Shown: positions 49,368-60,845, counted from the stretch's first letter. The stretch: 64,000 nucleotides of DNA from Eledone cirrhosa (GCA_964016885.1 OZ024743.1:125790612-125854611); one strand, 5' to 3'. Translations and numbers: made by a program. Notes: generated from the letters alone by a model not told the origin.

Positions 49368-49397
49368 TTTCCTTTATTATAGCCATCGATGTCCCTG

Positions 49398-49403
49398 AAT
49401 AAA
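49398..49403 (+). terminator. GTF2H2: Polyadenylation signal AATAAA of GTF2H2
   Basis: A canonical AATAAA lies 31 bases after the stop codon, with T-rich sequence following from about 49425. This implies a very short 3' UTR of roughly 50-60 bases. A longer alternative 3' UTR cannot be excluded. Confidence 0.7.
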
Positions 49404-49507
49404 CACTATAGTCTATTCTTATAATCGCCTATTCTTGTTATTATTTTTCATTTTTGCAAATGACTCTATTGGGGGAGCACAATCCAAACAAAGTAAATAT
49501 ACCAAGT

Positions 49508-49665
49508 GCAGACATGGCTGTGTTGTTCAGAAGTTTGCTTCACAACCACATAATCTTGGGTTCAGTCTCACTATACAGCACCTTGTGCAAATGTTTTTTC
49601 ACTATAGCCTTGAGTCAACTAATGGCATTTATGAAAATTAGGAAGACTGGCAACTGTAAAGATAT
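49508..49665 (+). repeat. tRNA-like SINE, third type, copy 1
   Basis: Head ACATGGCTGTGTTGTTCAGA, B-box-like GGGTTCAGTCTCAC, TTTTTTCACTATAGCCTTGA, CAACTGTAAAGATATTTGTA. Its partner is at 58465-58640. Confidence 0.65.
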
Positions 49666-49684
49666 TTGTAATATATGTAATATC

Positions 49685-50305
49685 ATCACCATCATTATCA
49701 TCGTCTTTTTACATCCATTTTCCAATGCTTGCAGGAACCCTATCCAGCACATCTTCCCTTCACTTGTTGCATTCCTTTGCCATTTGTAGTGTATAATTCA
49801 CCATCCTCAGATCAGGTCTTATGCACACTAACATCATACATACATCAAAACATGCTCACTTCATTTCTCTCCAGCTTTTGTATCTCCTCAGCAGTTACTG
49901 CCCATGTCTCACTTCCATGTAGCATTGCACTTCACATGCAGGCATCATACAGATGACCTTTTATTCGCAGAAAGAAACCTTTCAGAGCAACCTCCTCCTC
50001 TGCTAATTAGGTCCCCTTGGAAACAGAAGCTATCAACTACTTCTATGATACCTACCTTCCTGGGATTGGAAAAAAGTTTATTTCACTGGGGTTATTATCA
50101 CAAACTACCTCTGTGTATCTGGCATATAGAAACTCTACCTTTTCTGTTAGACTGCCTACTATCCAATCACATCTCTTATGTACATATATTATATATTGTA
50201 TACATCATATAGAGTTCCTACCTATTCCTTTTCTACATATCAAACACAGCCACTTCCCTGAAGGAATCAGAATCCTCTCTCCTTTCTGTATCTCCAAGTG
50301 ACAAC
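49685..50305 (-). pseudogene. Degenerate Family A 3' half
   Basis: From ATCACCATCATTATCATCG (tail) through the antisense of [14 protein letters not shown] (49850-49880), AMLHGSETW (49895-49920) and SGGGCSES to the finger (50215-50290). Many lesions. Confidence 0.65.
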
Positions 50306-50529
50306 ATTTAAAGCAAACTAATGATTGTTTATATTCTGCATAAAAAGCTCTGTCCTAAAGCTTGTGGTTCAGCAGAAGTCATCATTATATACCATGATAT
50401 ACCATGATATATACCATCATTATATACCATGTTATAACAAGGTATGGGTTGCTGTTTGAAAGTTTCTTCTCTTGAATAAAGAGGTGCGAATTTGGAATCC
50501 TTTTATACTAGAATGAAGAGATGTCTTTG

Positions 50530-50935
50530 TATCTTTTTTAGTGCCGCAAAGCCTGAGACATTTGTCCTCTCAAGGAAGCCTAAACAGTGCACTCTACATG
50601 TGAGTAGAGTTCCATTGAAGTAGGTAGAGAAGTTCAAGTATCTTGAGGCCATGTTCACGAGTGATGGAAGGCAGGAGGCTGAATTAAGTGCAAGAATTGT
50701 TGGAGCCGGTGCAACAATGTGCCAGCTTCAGCATTCAGTTATCAGAAGAAGGGAGGTAGATGTAAAAGCCAAACTTGCTATCTTTAATTTGATATTCATG
50801 TCTACCCTTACCTATATATGGTCATGAATCTTGGGAAACGACTGCAAGAATACGATCGCTAATACAAGCGGCTGAAATGGGGTTCCTCTAAAGAGTCTTT
50901 TGGAGTAACGTTATTAATCTATTGAACTGTTTTAG
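50530..50935 (+). pseudogene. Relic non-LTR RT fragment (RTE-like)
   Basis: Encodes AAKPETFVLSRKPKQCTLHV, VEKFKYLEAMFTSDGRQEAE, RREVDVKAKLAIFNLIFMST and LTYIWS with in-frame stops. The FKYLG..FTSDGR and AKL.IF....L.Y blocks are the thumb region of many animal LINE RTs. Confidence 0.65.
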
Positions 50936-50964
50936 TTCAACAGCATGATAACACTGGCTAGATG

Positions 50965-51130
50965 AATGCATAGCCTAGTGGTTAGGGTGTTGAGCTTACA
51001 ACCATAAGATCATGGGTTCAATCCCCTGATCAGATGTTGCATTATGCCAATGAGCAAACTACTTCAGTTTGCTTTAGTTCCCTCAGCTGAAAATGAGTAC
51101 ATTCCTTCCACCAGTCTGAAGAGCCATGAA
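50965..51130 (+). repeat. SINE2 copy, plus strand
   Basis: A-box-like AGCCTAGTGGTTAGGGTG, B-box-like GGGTTCAATCCCC, TTAGTTCCCTCAGCTGAAAA. Confidence 0.65.
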
Positions 51131-51254
51131 ATGGGCACTGCTCTTCCTTCCCTGACTAAAACAATAAAAGAAAATAAACTTTGAAAACAAATTTATACAA
51201 TACTATCTAAGGATAATATTTTGTCATCATCATCATATGTTTTTGCATGTTTTT

Positions 51255-51515
51255 TTATTTCATGCAGGCACAGATTGTACAAATGCCCAAGCTTATGGTT
51301 TCATTGAGATTATAAGAAACTGAGAGTACCAGATGAACAGGATGCCATTGTCACAAGGTTACTCCCAATTGCTTCTGGTATTTATTTTCAGCTCATTGAA
51401 CTGGTACAATGTGGAATGAAGTGTCTTGTTCAAAGACACAATGTGCCACCTCGACCAGGAATCAAACTCATGACTGCATGATTGTAAAATTAACACCCTT
51501 ATCACTAGGTTGTGG
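51255..51515 (-). repeat. SINE2 copy, minus strand
   Basis: CAGCTCATTGAACTGGTACA, AAGTGTCTTGTTCAAAGACA, GGAATCAAACTCATGACTGC, TTAACACCCTTATCACTAGG. It shares the AACACCCTTA.CAC head variant with the minisatellite unit. Confidence 0.65.
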
Positions 51516-51628
51516 TTTCATGGATATATTGTAAATCTAAAATAATTTATATTTTTTTCTGGACATTGCTCTCAGATTGATTAAATGTGACTGTATATTA
51601 TAAGTATGCCATTACTTCCAATCCTAGC

Positions 51629-51835
51629 TTAACCCTTTACATTACTGTATATTTACTATTGTATTTTTACAGTAAAGGCTTTACCTCACATAATATTGAA
51701 TCTATGATTTTGATATTATTTATTTTGAGAACAACACATTAATGTCGGTATGAGCAGCTAGTTGTGGCTGGTTTGAACAGAAAGAGGTAAAAGAATTCTG
51801 GCTAGATATAGCCAGTTTAAATGCTAAAGGGTTAA
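51629..51835. mobile_element. TTAA-flanked MITE P1, full copy
   Basis: Left end TTAACCCTTTACATTACTGT, right end TTTAAATGCTAAAGGGTTAA, with an interior matching 17687-17915. No transposase. Confidence 0.7.
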
Positions 51836-52199
51836 TTCATATATGTAAAAAATTTGTTGAAAGGACTTGGCAGTCAGATAAAGGATATGACAACCTCACT
51901 AGTGCTAGTGCCCCAATAGAAAAACACTTAATACATTCTGTAAAGTGATGGGCATTAGGAATGGCATCTTGCTGTAAAAATATTGCCAAACAAAGGGTTG
52001 AGAAGAATTTTCAGTTGTATCAAGTACAAAGTAACATCTCTAGTAATAGTGCTATGAAAAATTTACTAGATACAGCCTACAAAATGGTTAGCAGTAAAAA
52101 GGTCATTCATAGAAACTATGCCAAAAACAAGTAGAGATCACTTTTCAGTTGCATGAGATTCAAAATACCATCTCTAGTACTGATGCATGATAAACTGCA

Positions 52200-52410
52200 C
52201 CCAGTCATCATCATCATCATCATTTTACATCCGCTTTTCTCTGCTTACAAGGGTGGGATGGGTCCTCTTCAGCACAGCATCTCTCCTTTTGTCACGGTCC
52301 TTCGTCATCTCCTCTGTGAGCTTCAGCAATTCGAGGTCAGCTCTCACCACCTCCGCCCATATTTTCTGTGGTCTTCCTCTATTGCGTCTTCCTTCCACTG
52401 TGTAAAGTAC
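52200..52410 (-). pseudogene. LINE C-terminal end with (ATG)n tail
   Basis: The minus strand reads GRRNRGRPQKIWAEVVRADL and ELLKLTEEMTKDRDK and ends in ATGATGATGATGATG. It is a different LINE family from A but with the same style of tail. Confidence 0.65.
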
Positions 52411-52799
52411 TCAGCATTAGGAAGGGTATCCAAGTGTGGAAACCATGCCAAAACTGGTATGTATGTAACCAAGACTTTGCCTCCCGACATATCTAGCAAA
52501 ACAGTAACTCCAGTTAAGAACTGACTTGATCTGTAACAACTCGTCCAATCTTCACTAGTATGGAAGAAAACAAATGTAAAATGATGATGATGATGATAAC
52601 ATTAGCTTTAACTCAGTTATTATTCATCATATTGATTTCTTTCAATATGTACTATTGTATTAACTAGTTTGTATTGCCATTGGCTTTTGATATTGATACT
52701 AAAGAATAATTAATGTGCATAAATATATTACACACTCTTTATTTCTGCTTCACTTTCAATGTTTTCTCATATTGTATGGGCTACTTAATTACTGTTTGT

Positions 52800-53000
52800 A
52801 AGGATTTAGCAGAAAATATCTAAAAAATGGGTTTGTTAATTCAAATTTTTATAGTGTCTTTACTGGTGGACAGATCATTGTGAAAATGTGTGGGATTAGA
52901 TAGAGTAGATATTTAAATTTTTAATGTGAAGTAGTCATAATGTTATACTTTTCAAAAATGTCTCACTAATGTAGTTTCATGAGGTACAGGATGTTGAAAG
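52800..53000 (+). repeat. Dispersed repeat R2, copy 2
   Basis: TTAGCAGAAAATATCTAAAA, TGGTGGACAGATCATTGTGA, TTTAAATTTTTAATGTGAAG. It parallels 5066-5260. Confidence 0.65.
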
Positions 53001-53590
53001 TTAAATCTATTTCTAATAAGTACAACAGTCTTCACAAGATATACCCAATCAATGGTATCCTTGTTATGGTAAAATTTTTGTGGTATTATATGTCTACTGA
53101 ATGTTTGAATATGGTCAAGACTATTAAATGTATTGGGATAGTTTTTTGTTTTTATGGTGCTACTTTGATGGCAGTGCCCAGCTTTAACAGGCAGCTGAAG
53201 ATTTTAAATTACTCTTCTGGGTGTATATATAATTATCGTAAAAATAACAAATACAACTTAATGTGTTATTGAATTATTAATTAATATTTCCCTGTGAAGT
53301 GCTGACAATGTATTGACTGAATGTTTTCATGCAACTCACTCAGACAACAGTATTACATAAGAGGAAATAATTAAAATAAACATGAGTTGATAAAAAGAAG
53401 TAAAATTAAATACACCCCTTGCACTTTGTAAAGTAGTTGGTAAATGAGCAGAGATAGCATAGCATTAAGAGGACTTCTTAGTTCTTCTGAGAACATAACA
53501 ACCTCTAGTGTTAATGTCATGATAAAATGACCAAGGGCAACATAGAGTTAAGAGAATCTGTTTATCCTGCTGAGAATGTAACTCCTCTAG

Positions 53591-53962
53591 TGTTAATGCC
53601 ATGACAAAATACACCCAGTACACTCTATAAAGTGGTTGGCAAATGAATAGAGACAGCATGGCCTTGCTCAGTATGTAGGAAAGGTGTAGGTAGGAACTCC
53701 ATTCTCTGCCCCAAATGCAAACAATGGGTACACAAGAGATGTAGCGGGATCTCAGGAAGCTTAATTAAGAATGTAGTGTTAATGCCATGACAAAATACAC
53801 CCAGTACACTCTATAAAGTGGTTGGCAAATGAATAGAGACAGCATGGCCTTGCTCAGTATGTAGGAAAGGTGTAGGTAGGAACTCCATTCTCTGCCCCAA
53901 ATGCAAACAATGGGTACACAAGAGATGTAGCGGGATCTCAGGAAGCTTAATTAAGAATGTAG
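53591..53962. repeat. 186-bp direct tandem duplication across the A2 5' boundary
   Basis: 53591-53776 is repeated, apparently without change, at 53777-53962. Each unit holds about 70 bases of flanking DNA (TACACCCAGTACACTCTATA) and the first bases of the truncated A2 element (ATGGCCTTGCTCAGTATGTA). Both units end in TAG. Confidence 0.9.
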
Positions 53963-54945
53963 GATTCACATGCAGCAGCTGTGCTGAAACAGCAAGCAAA
54001 CAGCCACAGGAAACAAGTACCACCAATCTCTGGGAGGGCCCTGTAGAAACAGTAGACAGCTTCTGCTACCTAGGTGACCGAATTAGCAACGGAGGTGGGT
54101 GCTCAGAAAGTACAATAACTAGGGTAAGAACGGGATGGAAGAAGTTTAGGGAACTACTACACTGCTAGCTGCAAAAGGCTTCTCCCTCAGAATGAAAGGC
54201 AGACTGTATGATGCGTGTATCCGAACAGCGATGTTGCATGGTAGTGAAACCTGGGCGCTGAAGGTGGAAGACTTACGTAGATTAGAGAGAAACGAAGCCT
54301 GCATGCTCCGATGGATGTGTAACAGTAATATACGTGAACGACAAAGCATAAAGGAATTGAGAGAGAGACTGAGCATAAGAGGAATCAAATGCTGCGTGCA
54401 GGAGAGGCGGTTACGCTGGTATGGACATGTGATGCGTATGAAGGATGACAGCTGCATAAAAAGGTGCAGAGCACTAGAAGTTGATGGAAACCGCGGAGTG
54501 GGGAGACCCAAGAAGACCTGGGATGAGGTGATAAAAGCCGACCTTACCCAATTACACCTCTCAAAGGCGATGACACACGACCGTGACTTCTGGCGTCACG
54601 CAGTAATACAGGGTTCCCGACCTCCCATGGGTACATGCTGAAGCATATAAACAATATCCCCCCCCACCGCAAGGTGGTCGTAGAGGTGCCACGGCAAAAA
54701 AGCACCCAGCCCACACTGTAAAGTGGACGTGTAGGCGCCACGAAAAAGCACCCAGCACTCACTGTAAATGTAAATGAGGTTGGTGTTAGGAAGGGCATCC
54801 AGCTGTAGAAATCAAGCCAAATCAGTTCCTGTATGAGCAAGGCATGGTCAGCCGACCAGACACTGCCCACAACAGGACAACCCGTCTAACCCATGCTAGC
54901 GTGGAAGAACGGACGTAAAACGGTGATGATGATGATGATGATGAT
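53660..54945 (+). mobile_element. Family A retrotransposon, subfamily A2, 5'-truncated
   Basis: Starts in the PHD-like finger ([10 protein letters not shown]) at 53660, duplicated with its flank, and continues through the C-terminal domain (54192-54641), the A2 3' UTR and a (GAT)n tail at 54924-54943. It lies downstream of GTF2H2. Confidence 0.85.
54192..54641 (+). pseudogene. Family A2 C-terminal domain
   Basis: Encodes [60 protein letters not shown] and [19 protein letters not shown]. Upstream, the finger and [14 protein letters not shown] are present but separated by a small deletion near 54160. The Cys codon that is TGA in the 33-34 kb copy is intact here (RWMCNSN). Confidence 0.8.
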
Positions 54946-55094
54946 AGGGTTGAAAGGAATTCTTGGTCCTGCTGAGGACATTATAATCTCTAATGTTAAT
55001 GCTATGATAAAATGCAACCAGTAAAATGGTTGATAAATAAACAGATTCAACACAGAATTAAGAAGATCTGCTGAGGACATAACCTATAGAGTGA

Positions 55095-55610
55095 TCAGTG
55101 GTAAGAAACTGTCCCCTTGTTGCATTCCTTCATCATTATTTCAGTGTTTTGATATCAGCTCTAACTACTTCTGCCCAATTCTTCCTTGGTCATCTTCTCC
55201 TGAAATTGCCTTCCACTGGCATCTCTTGGTACCAGCAATTATCATCCATATGCATCACATTTCCATACCAACATAATCTTTTCTTTTGCACACAACATCA
55301 GCTTCCTCTTATATTCAGTCTTTCTCTCAGCTAACCCATACTTCATGTTCTTGCACATTAACATTACACATCCAATGGAGCATGCTCACTTCATTTTTCT
55401 CCAGTATTCACATTGCTATGTTTCACTGCTATATAACATTGAACTTCTTATGCATGCATTATACTTTGCTCTGAGAGAAAATCCCTTTGTTGTCAACAGA
55501 GATAGTAGATCCTTGAACTTCTTTGATCTTGTTCTTATTCTAGCTACTACTATGGTGTCAGAGAAACCTCCAGTGCTGCTAATTAGGTCACCTAGGTCAC
55601 AGAATATATA
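55095..55610 (-). pseudogene. Degenerate Family A 3' half
   Basis: Antisense blocks for the [11 protein letters not shown] segment (55240-55280), [11 protein letters not shown] (55365-55410) and KKFRE...SEST (55510-55580) with TCACCTAGGTCACAGAA at the end. No open frame. Confidence 0.6.
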
Positions 55611-55699
55611 AATATATATTAATGACCAAGCTAAAACAAAAATGAAATGTATGAACTAGACATAGTCTCCTCTCTAGCCTAGTTTCCAAGCATGACAGC

Positions 55700-56150
55700 C
55701 TATGGTAAATTTATAGAAAAGCACCTGCTGGGTTTCACTAAGAAAATTTTATTTTTTCTAGGTTTTCCATGTTTTCAACTAATCTGACCTCCGACATGCT
55801 CGCAATCAACTTTTTTTCTGAAAACAAAATTTTGACTCTCGGATTTTCCCAGCCTCAGAGTTTTCTTTGGTGAGAATTTTTTTCTTTTATAGGTTTTTCA
55901 TTTGTTTTCAACAATCTGACGTCTGACTCACTCCCATATGACTCCTTTTTCCGAAAACAGAGGCAAGGAGGGTGGGGACCCTCAAAGTTATAGATAAGCA
56001 CCTCTCAGCTGTTTCAATTTATAGAAAAGCACCTACTGGGGATCACTATGAAATATATTTTTCCTAGATTTTTTTTCATGTTTTCAACCAATATGATCTT
56101 CATCATGCTCACAATCAACTTTTTTTCTAAAAACAGAACAGGGTGTGGGG
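55700..56150. repeat. Degenerate tandem repeat, about 150-bp units
   Basis: Three blocks share TTTTCTAGGTTTTCCATGTT, CAACTAATCTGACCTCCGAC and ATCAACTTTTTTTCTGAAAA-type text (about 55710, 55863 and 56018). TTATAGAAAAGCACCT precedes the first and third. Confidence 0.65.
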
Positions 56151-56279
56151 GAGGGGGGGTCTGTCTGGCCCAGGTGGGCATGGGGGAAGTAAATGTCTAA
56201 TGACTATGTCAGTGTACTCCCCTCTCACCTCTACATGCCTGATACACCTTTCTTGTACAACCCATGCATGCATGGAAAG

Positions 56280-56590
56280 CTAGACACTCTCCACACCCGC
56301 TCTCCCTTAGTGCTGGTACTACAACAAAAAAATACCCAGTCCACCCTGTACAGTAGTAGTGATGGAGCCACAACAGCCAAAAGCACCCAGTCCACCCTGT
56401 AGGTGGTCATGCTGGTGCAATGAGAAAAAAGCACCCAGTCCACCTTGTCAGGATGTTCTCCAGTAAGGCAATGAAAAACACTCAGTCCACCCAGTGGTAG
56501 TGCCACGAAAAAAGGCCTGCCTCATTACATAACAATCTGTCTAACCCATGCAAGCGTGGAAAATGGATTTTAAACAGTGATGATGATGAT
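56280..56590 (+). repeat. Family A-type 3' tail modules, repeated
   Basis: Four successive modules with AAGCACCCAGTCCACCCTGT-like text, then AACCCATGCAAGCGTGGAAA and GTGATGATGATGAT at the end. Confidence 0.6.
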
Positions 56591-57149
56591 ATGTGTGTGT
56601 GTGTGTGCATATGTTTGTTTCTGTGTACGTCTCTTTTTTGCATTGACACCACTTTGGCAGATGATGATGTTTGTTTAAGGTTCGCATAAACATTATGTCC
56701 CTCCCTCACCATCTCAGCAGATCAATACCTTACTTTGAAACAAATAAGGGTTGGCATCAGACAGGGCATCCATCTGTAGAAAACTGCCTCAACAAAGTCT
56801 CACACAACCCATACCAACATGAAGAAGCACTTGTAAAAACAATGACAATGCTGTTGATGATAATTAACTGTACTGCAACAACACCAACTACCTGGTGTAA
56901 CTCAGTTTCCTCTTCTCTGTCTATCCACTAATTATACCTCTTTAATAATAAGGTCTGTCACTTTCATTGTTGAAGTTTATGTCAGGGTTATATATGTGGT
57001 TTAGTCCAGGGTCAACCATAATTAAGCAGACCTATGATCTAAGGTGTTCCTCATGTAACCATGCTGTTTTCTTTTTCTTTTTTTTTTTTCAGATGAAGTG
57101 TATCCAATGTTTCCTCTTGGCCCAAGAAGTTAAAAAGTTCTCTTCACAA

Positions 57150-57400
57150 TGACAAGGTTCTGGGTTTGATTCCATTGTTTTACACCTTGGGCTAATGTCT
57201 TGGGTTGACCCAAGCCTTCAGTGAAATTGGATGGATGGAAACTGTTTGAAAGCTCATTGGATGGACTGTAACTCAAGTATCCAGACTAGTCACAAAGTGT
57301 GTCACACTGAATCTCCCTTTAGAATTATATTAAAAGTACAATATTCCATTGATCAAACAATTGGTACATTTATCATTGAAACTGGCAGAAGTTCTTTACC
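57150..57400 (+). repeat. SINE-like repeat, fourth type, copy 3
   Basis: TTCTGGGTTTGATTCCATTG, TTGACCCAAGCCTTCAGTGA and GTCACACTGAATCTCCCTTT match the minus-strand copies at 7205 and 26195. Confidence 0.6.
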
Positions 57401-57642
57401 ATCCTTTTTTTGTAATATAGTAGATATGTTGTTTAAGAGAGAGAGATGCTGCAATGGTTGAGCAGTCTTATTGTCAAAGGTATTTCCCATATGACCATCC
57501 CATCTTTTTGTATATCTAGTACTACATTAGCCAAGCCAATGTACTCTTCCTTTTTTAAGATGATAGGTTACGAATTAAAGGAAATTAACTGCCATTTCCT
57601 GCAGGTCAGTTTTAAATATTGATATTCTTTTAACTGTTTTAC

Positions 57643-57895
57643 CCTTTTGATGTCAAACCAACTAAAACTATTCCTGGTTCTACAATATAAAACATTTATT
57701 TTAAAGTGCATATATTTATCTAAAAACTTTCCACCTTAGGTTTGTGTAAGAACATTTATGTTCCAAACACCAGCTTAATAAGGAAAAAGATAGTTATTTT
57801 ACTAAATCTCTCCAAATCCTTGCTTATTTTCCAAATTATTTAAAAATAATAGGTAGGGTCTTTCATTAGAAATATGGAATTGAAAAGGTTAAAAT
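57643..57895. mobile_element. MITE P2, best complete copy
   Basis: Begins TTTACCCTTTTGATGTCAAA and ends TCATTAGAAATATGGAATTG plus AAAAGGTTAA. The order of blocks (TTTATTTTAAAGTGCATATA, ACACCAGCTTAATAAGG, AAATTATTTAAAAATAATAG) is shared by many partial copies in the window. It is probably a TTAA-targeting MITE, but the terminal inverted repeats are poor. Confidence 0.5.
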
Positions 57896-57979
57896 ATTTT
57901 TGAGATTATTAATGTGACATTTAAAATGCTAAACATATAGAGAACAAAATCGTGACCACTCAAAAGCATCCTTTTTTTT

Positions 57980-58066
57980 ATCTACATTACTTATCTACAT
58001 TACTTATCTACATTACTTATCTACATTCATATAAATAGACTTATTATATAAGTCTATTTATATGAA
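57980..58066. repeat. 13-bp tandem repeats plus perfect hairpin
   Basis: About four units of ATCTACATTACTT, then an 18-bp perfect inverted repeat (58026-58043 and 58049-58066; core ATAAATAGACTTA) with a 5-base loop. Confidence 0.85.
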
Positions 58067-58079
58067 ACTGTTATTTATT

Positions 58080-58420
58080 TTATCATCATCATCATCATCA
58101 TCATCATCACTGTTTTACATCCATTTTTCATGCTGGCATGGGTTGGACGTATTGTCATATTCTAAGACTAGACAGGTCAGATAACTACATCTTGCTCATA
58201 CATTCCATTTTAGAATGGTTTCTACAGCAGGATGTTCTTACTAATACCAACCACTTTACAACATGCATTGGGTACATTTTATCATGACACAAGCACTTCC
58301 ACTACACAGAGTGGACTAGGTGCATTTTATTGTGGCACCAGCACTACTACTTTACTGCTTGTACTGTGTGCATTTTATCATGACACCGGCACTACCCTTT
58401 TACTCTATACATTTTTCAAC
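58080..58420 (-). repeat. Family A-type orphan tail
   Basis: An (ATC)n run of eight units at 58083-58108, then TTTTACATCCATTTTTCATG, CTGGCATGGGTTGGACG and repeated TTTATC.TG.CACCAGCACT modules. Confidence 0.65.
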
Positions 58421-58464
58421 CCATTTGCAGTTAGTTTATTTCTAAAGTTCACATTATACATCCA

Positions 58465-58640
58465 ACAATGGCTGTGTGGTTAAAAAGTTTACTTCACAAC
58501 CAGATGATCTTTGGTTCTCTTGCATCCCACTGCATCATATATCCTGGCCAAGTGTCTTCTACTATAACCTTTGGCTGACCAATGTCATTTAAAGGAATAT
58601 AGTAGGTGGAAACTGTGAAAAAGTCAATTGTATGTGTATA
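58465..58640 (+). repeat. tRNA-like SINE, third type, copy 2
   Basis: AATGGCTGTGTGGTTAAAAA, TTTACTTCACAACCAGATGA, GTGTCTTCTACTATAACCTT and GGTGGAAACTGTGAAAAAGT, ending in a TA-rich tail. Confidence 0.7.
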
Positions 58641-58674
58641 TATATACATATATATACATATATATAGAAATATA

Positions 58675-58710
<36 letters not shown>
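58641..58710. repeat. (TA)n microsatellite
   Basis: TA/TACA repeats forming the end of the preceding SINE and directly joining the Family A fragment at 58711. Confidence 0.85.
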
Positions 58711-58712
<2 letters not shown>

Positions 58713-59235
58713 AAGCTGAAAGACCTTTCACTAAAATATAAATTTAGGAAAGCCCTTCAAGATGTGTATGACGAAAAAGAAGATGATTTAGAGTCGTATG
58801 ACATAGATGATAACTGGAATTTCTTATGTGACAACTTACTGCAGGCTACTGAAGAAACTTGTGGTTGGAGCAGAGCTCCAACCAAACAGAGAGTGACCTG
58901 GTGGTGGAACAGCACAGTAGATAAGGCCATTAGAGACAAAAGACTAGCATGGAAGGCTTGGAAAAATGGTGGGAGTAGAGACGGATACACAGCCGCTAAG
59001 AGAGAAGCTAGACGTCAGGTGTACTTAGCACACAGGGAGGCTGAGAGTAGGAGGTTTGCTAATGTTCTGCAACGGGAAGATCAGAGGCGTGCGGTGTTCC
59101 ACATTGCAAGGCAGTGTGTCTGCAAATCAGGATGTTGTTGGAGATAAGTGTGTCCGGAATGATGCTGGTGTACTTAGTGTCACAAATGATCAGAAAAAGG
59201 AGGCCTGGAAATGTCATTATGAGAGACTGATGAAT
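58711..59235 (+). pseudogene. Family A linker fragment (between endonuclease and RT)
   Basis: An open frame encoding [80 protein letters not shown] and DQRRAVFHIARQCVCKS, then in another frame KCVRNDAGVLSVTNDQKKEA and CHYERLMN. This joins on to the start of the copy at 37972, so it supplies the part missing there. Both ends are truncated. Confidence 0.75.
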
Positions 59236-59680
59236 GTGTTAATACATTACTGTCCAGAGTAAACACAACAGTTAAAAAGTGTGACACCAAGAAAAATGAC
59301 CGAAGGCAGTGGTCATACATATACCACAACACCAATAAATACAGAAAGGTTGAAAACTAACCTGGACCATCTCTTATTGATTAGAATCGATATAATCAAG
59401 AAAAAATATAGGTATATATAACCACCTCAACACACTCCAGGCTATTTAAACTTGCCTATCTACTTCACTCATCCTGACAAAACTTTTTTTTTTTCAAGTT
59501 TCCAACCTCCTCTTTCTCCCAACTTTACTCTTTCTATGTGAAACACTAACATCCAATACATTGAGACATTCTTTTTCCTTTTCCAGCAAGTTTGAAACTA
59601 ATAAGACATTGTGTAATTGTAACTATGTATTTGTCATTGTTTATCTTGAACTGTGTGCATATATACATTATCATCATCAT
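59236..59680. other. Intergenic DNA, no gene seen
   Basis: No recognisable feature beyond T- and CT-rich patches. Confidence 0.5.
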
Positions 59681-59935
59681 CATAGCCATCATCATTATTT
59701 TTACATCCGCATTTCTATACTGGCATGGGTTGAATGGGATGTTTAGAGAGACACTGTTTTACAACCGGATGCTCTTCCTGGTGCCAACCTTTTCAGTTAC
59801 CTCTTACAACACACAAGAATATGGTGTACCTATTCTAAACACCAAACTCCATACATATATAAACATATAGATTTATATATGTGTGTGTGCGTGTGTGTAT
59901 GTGTGTATGTGTGTGTGTGTGTTTCTCTCTTCTCT
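59681..59935 (-). repeat. Family A-type orphan tail and (TG)n
   Basis: ATCATCATCATCATAGCC, TTTTTACATCCGCATTTC, TATACTGGCATGGGTTGAAT, then a (TG)n microsatellite at 59880-59922. Confidence 0.6.
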
Positions 59936-60295
59936 TCACATTCAACGTCACAAGTAGTGACATTTGTCTACATTCCATGTAAACAGATACCACAGCTCAG
60001 TGGTTAGATGTGCAAACACAGTACCTTACTTAAAAAAAACATATAAGGGCATCAAACTGTAGAATTTTGCCTCAAAAAAGTCCCATCTTACCCATATCAC
60101 CTTGAAAAAAATGAATATAAAATTGATGATGAAATTAAAACGAGATAATTTTTCCTTAGGCTTCCTACCTCCAATATTTTCTGTCTTCAATGATTATCAT
60201 TCCTGTCCCTTTAAATCATTGGAATCCTTTAATAGTTCATTAGGAGGAACAGCAGTAACTAAGTAGTTGAGTATTGATTTGAATATTTTTAAGGG

Positions 60296-60480
60296 CTTAG
60301 TTAGATGAAGAAAGATGGCATCCATAACCCTTTCCAGACCTCCAAGGTGCAAGGAAGGAAATCAGTTCTCCTCAATCCAAAGACCTGACCTAAATGCTTA
60401 CAACAAAGTGGCCTCTCCTAAAGGCATCCAAAGACCTGGTGGTTGTGTTAAACTGGACAACAGATTAGATCTACATGATT
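60296..60480 (+). repeat. Dispersed repeat R1, copy 3
   Basis: CTTAGTTAGATGAAGAAAGA, CCCTTTCCAGACCTCCAAGG, GGCATCCAAAGACCTGGTGG, AAACTGGACAACAG. It shares the TCCA.GACCTCCA.G and GGTGGT.GTGTTAAACTGG text with copy 2. Confidence 0.55.
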
Positions 60481-60639
60481 GGGAAAAGGTGGTCCAAAAG
60501 GTTGGGAAAAAACATTGGATAAAGTCTTTAATAAGAAACTGAGAGAAGAGACACATAGATGTATTGAAATGAGGAAAACCAGGTGCAGTTGTCACTCTCA
60601 TATGCTACATCATCTCCTTACACCGGTTTTTTTCTTTCA

Positions 60640-60845
60640 CCTCAAGAAGGGCCAAAGTGGAAGAAAGATGTGGTAGAAGTAGGTTAAGGAAGATACAGGA
60701 AGAAGTGGTGAAAGCTGATCTCAGGAGGCTAAACTTAATGAAGGAGATGAGAAGGAATATCAAAAAGTGGTGAGATGCTATGTTGAAGAAGTCATGTCCA
60801 ACCTACTCATGCATGATAAAGCAGACATAAAAATGATGGAGCTGA
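60640..60845 (+). pseudogene. LINE C-terminal relic
   Basis: EEVVKADLRRLNLMKEMRRN, then a stop, then AMLKKSCPTYSCMIKQT, ending AAAAATGATGGAG. It is related to the fragment at 52200-52410. Confidence 0.6.

Noticed and set aside
46906..47420. Regularly spaced short repeats suggestive of an array
   Set aside because: They are di- and tetranucleotide microsatellites without unique spacers; this is not a CRISPR-like structure, and the genome is eukaryotic.
52979..53272. A 97-codon open frame downstream of GTF2H2
   Set aside because: No recognisable domain, AT-driven composition, and the start overlaps the end of repeat R2.
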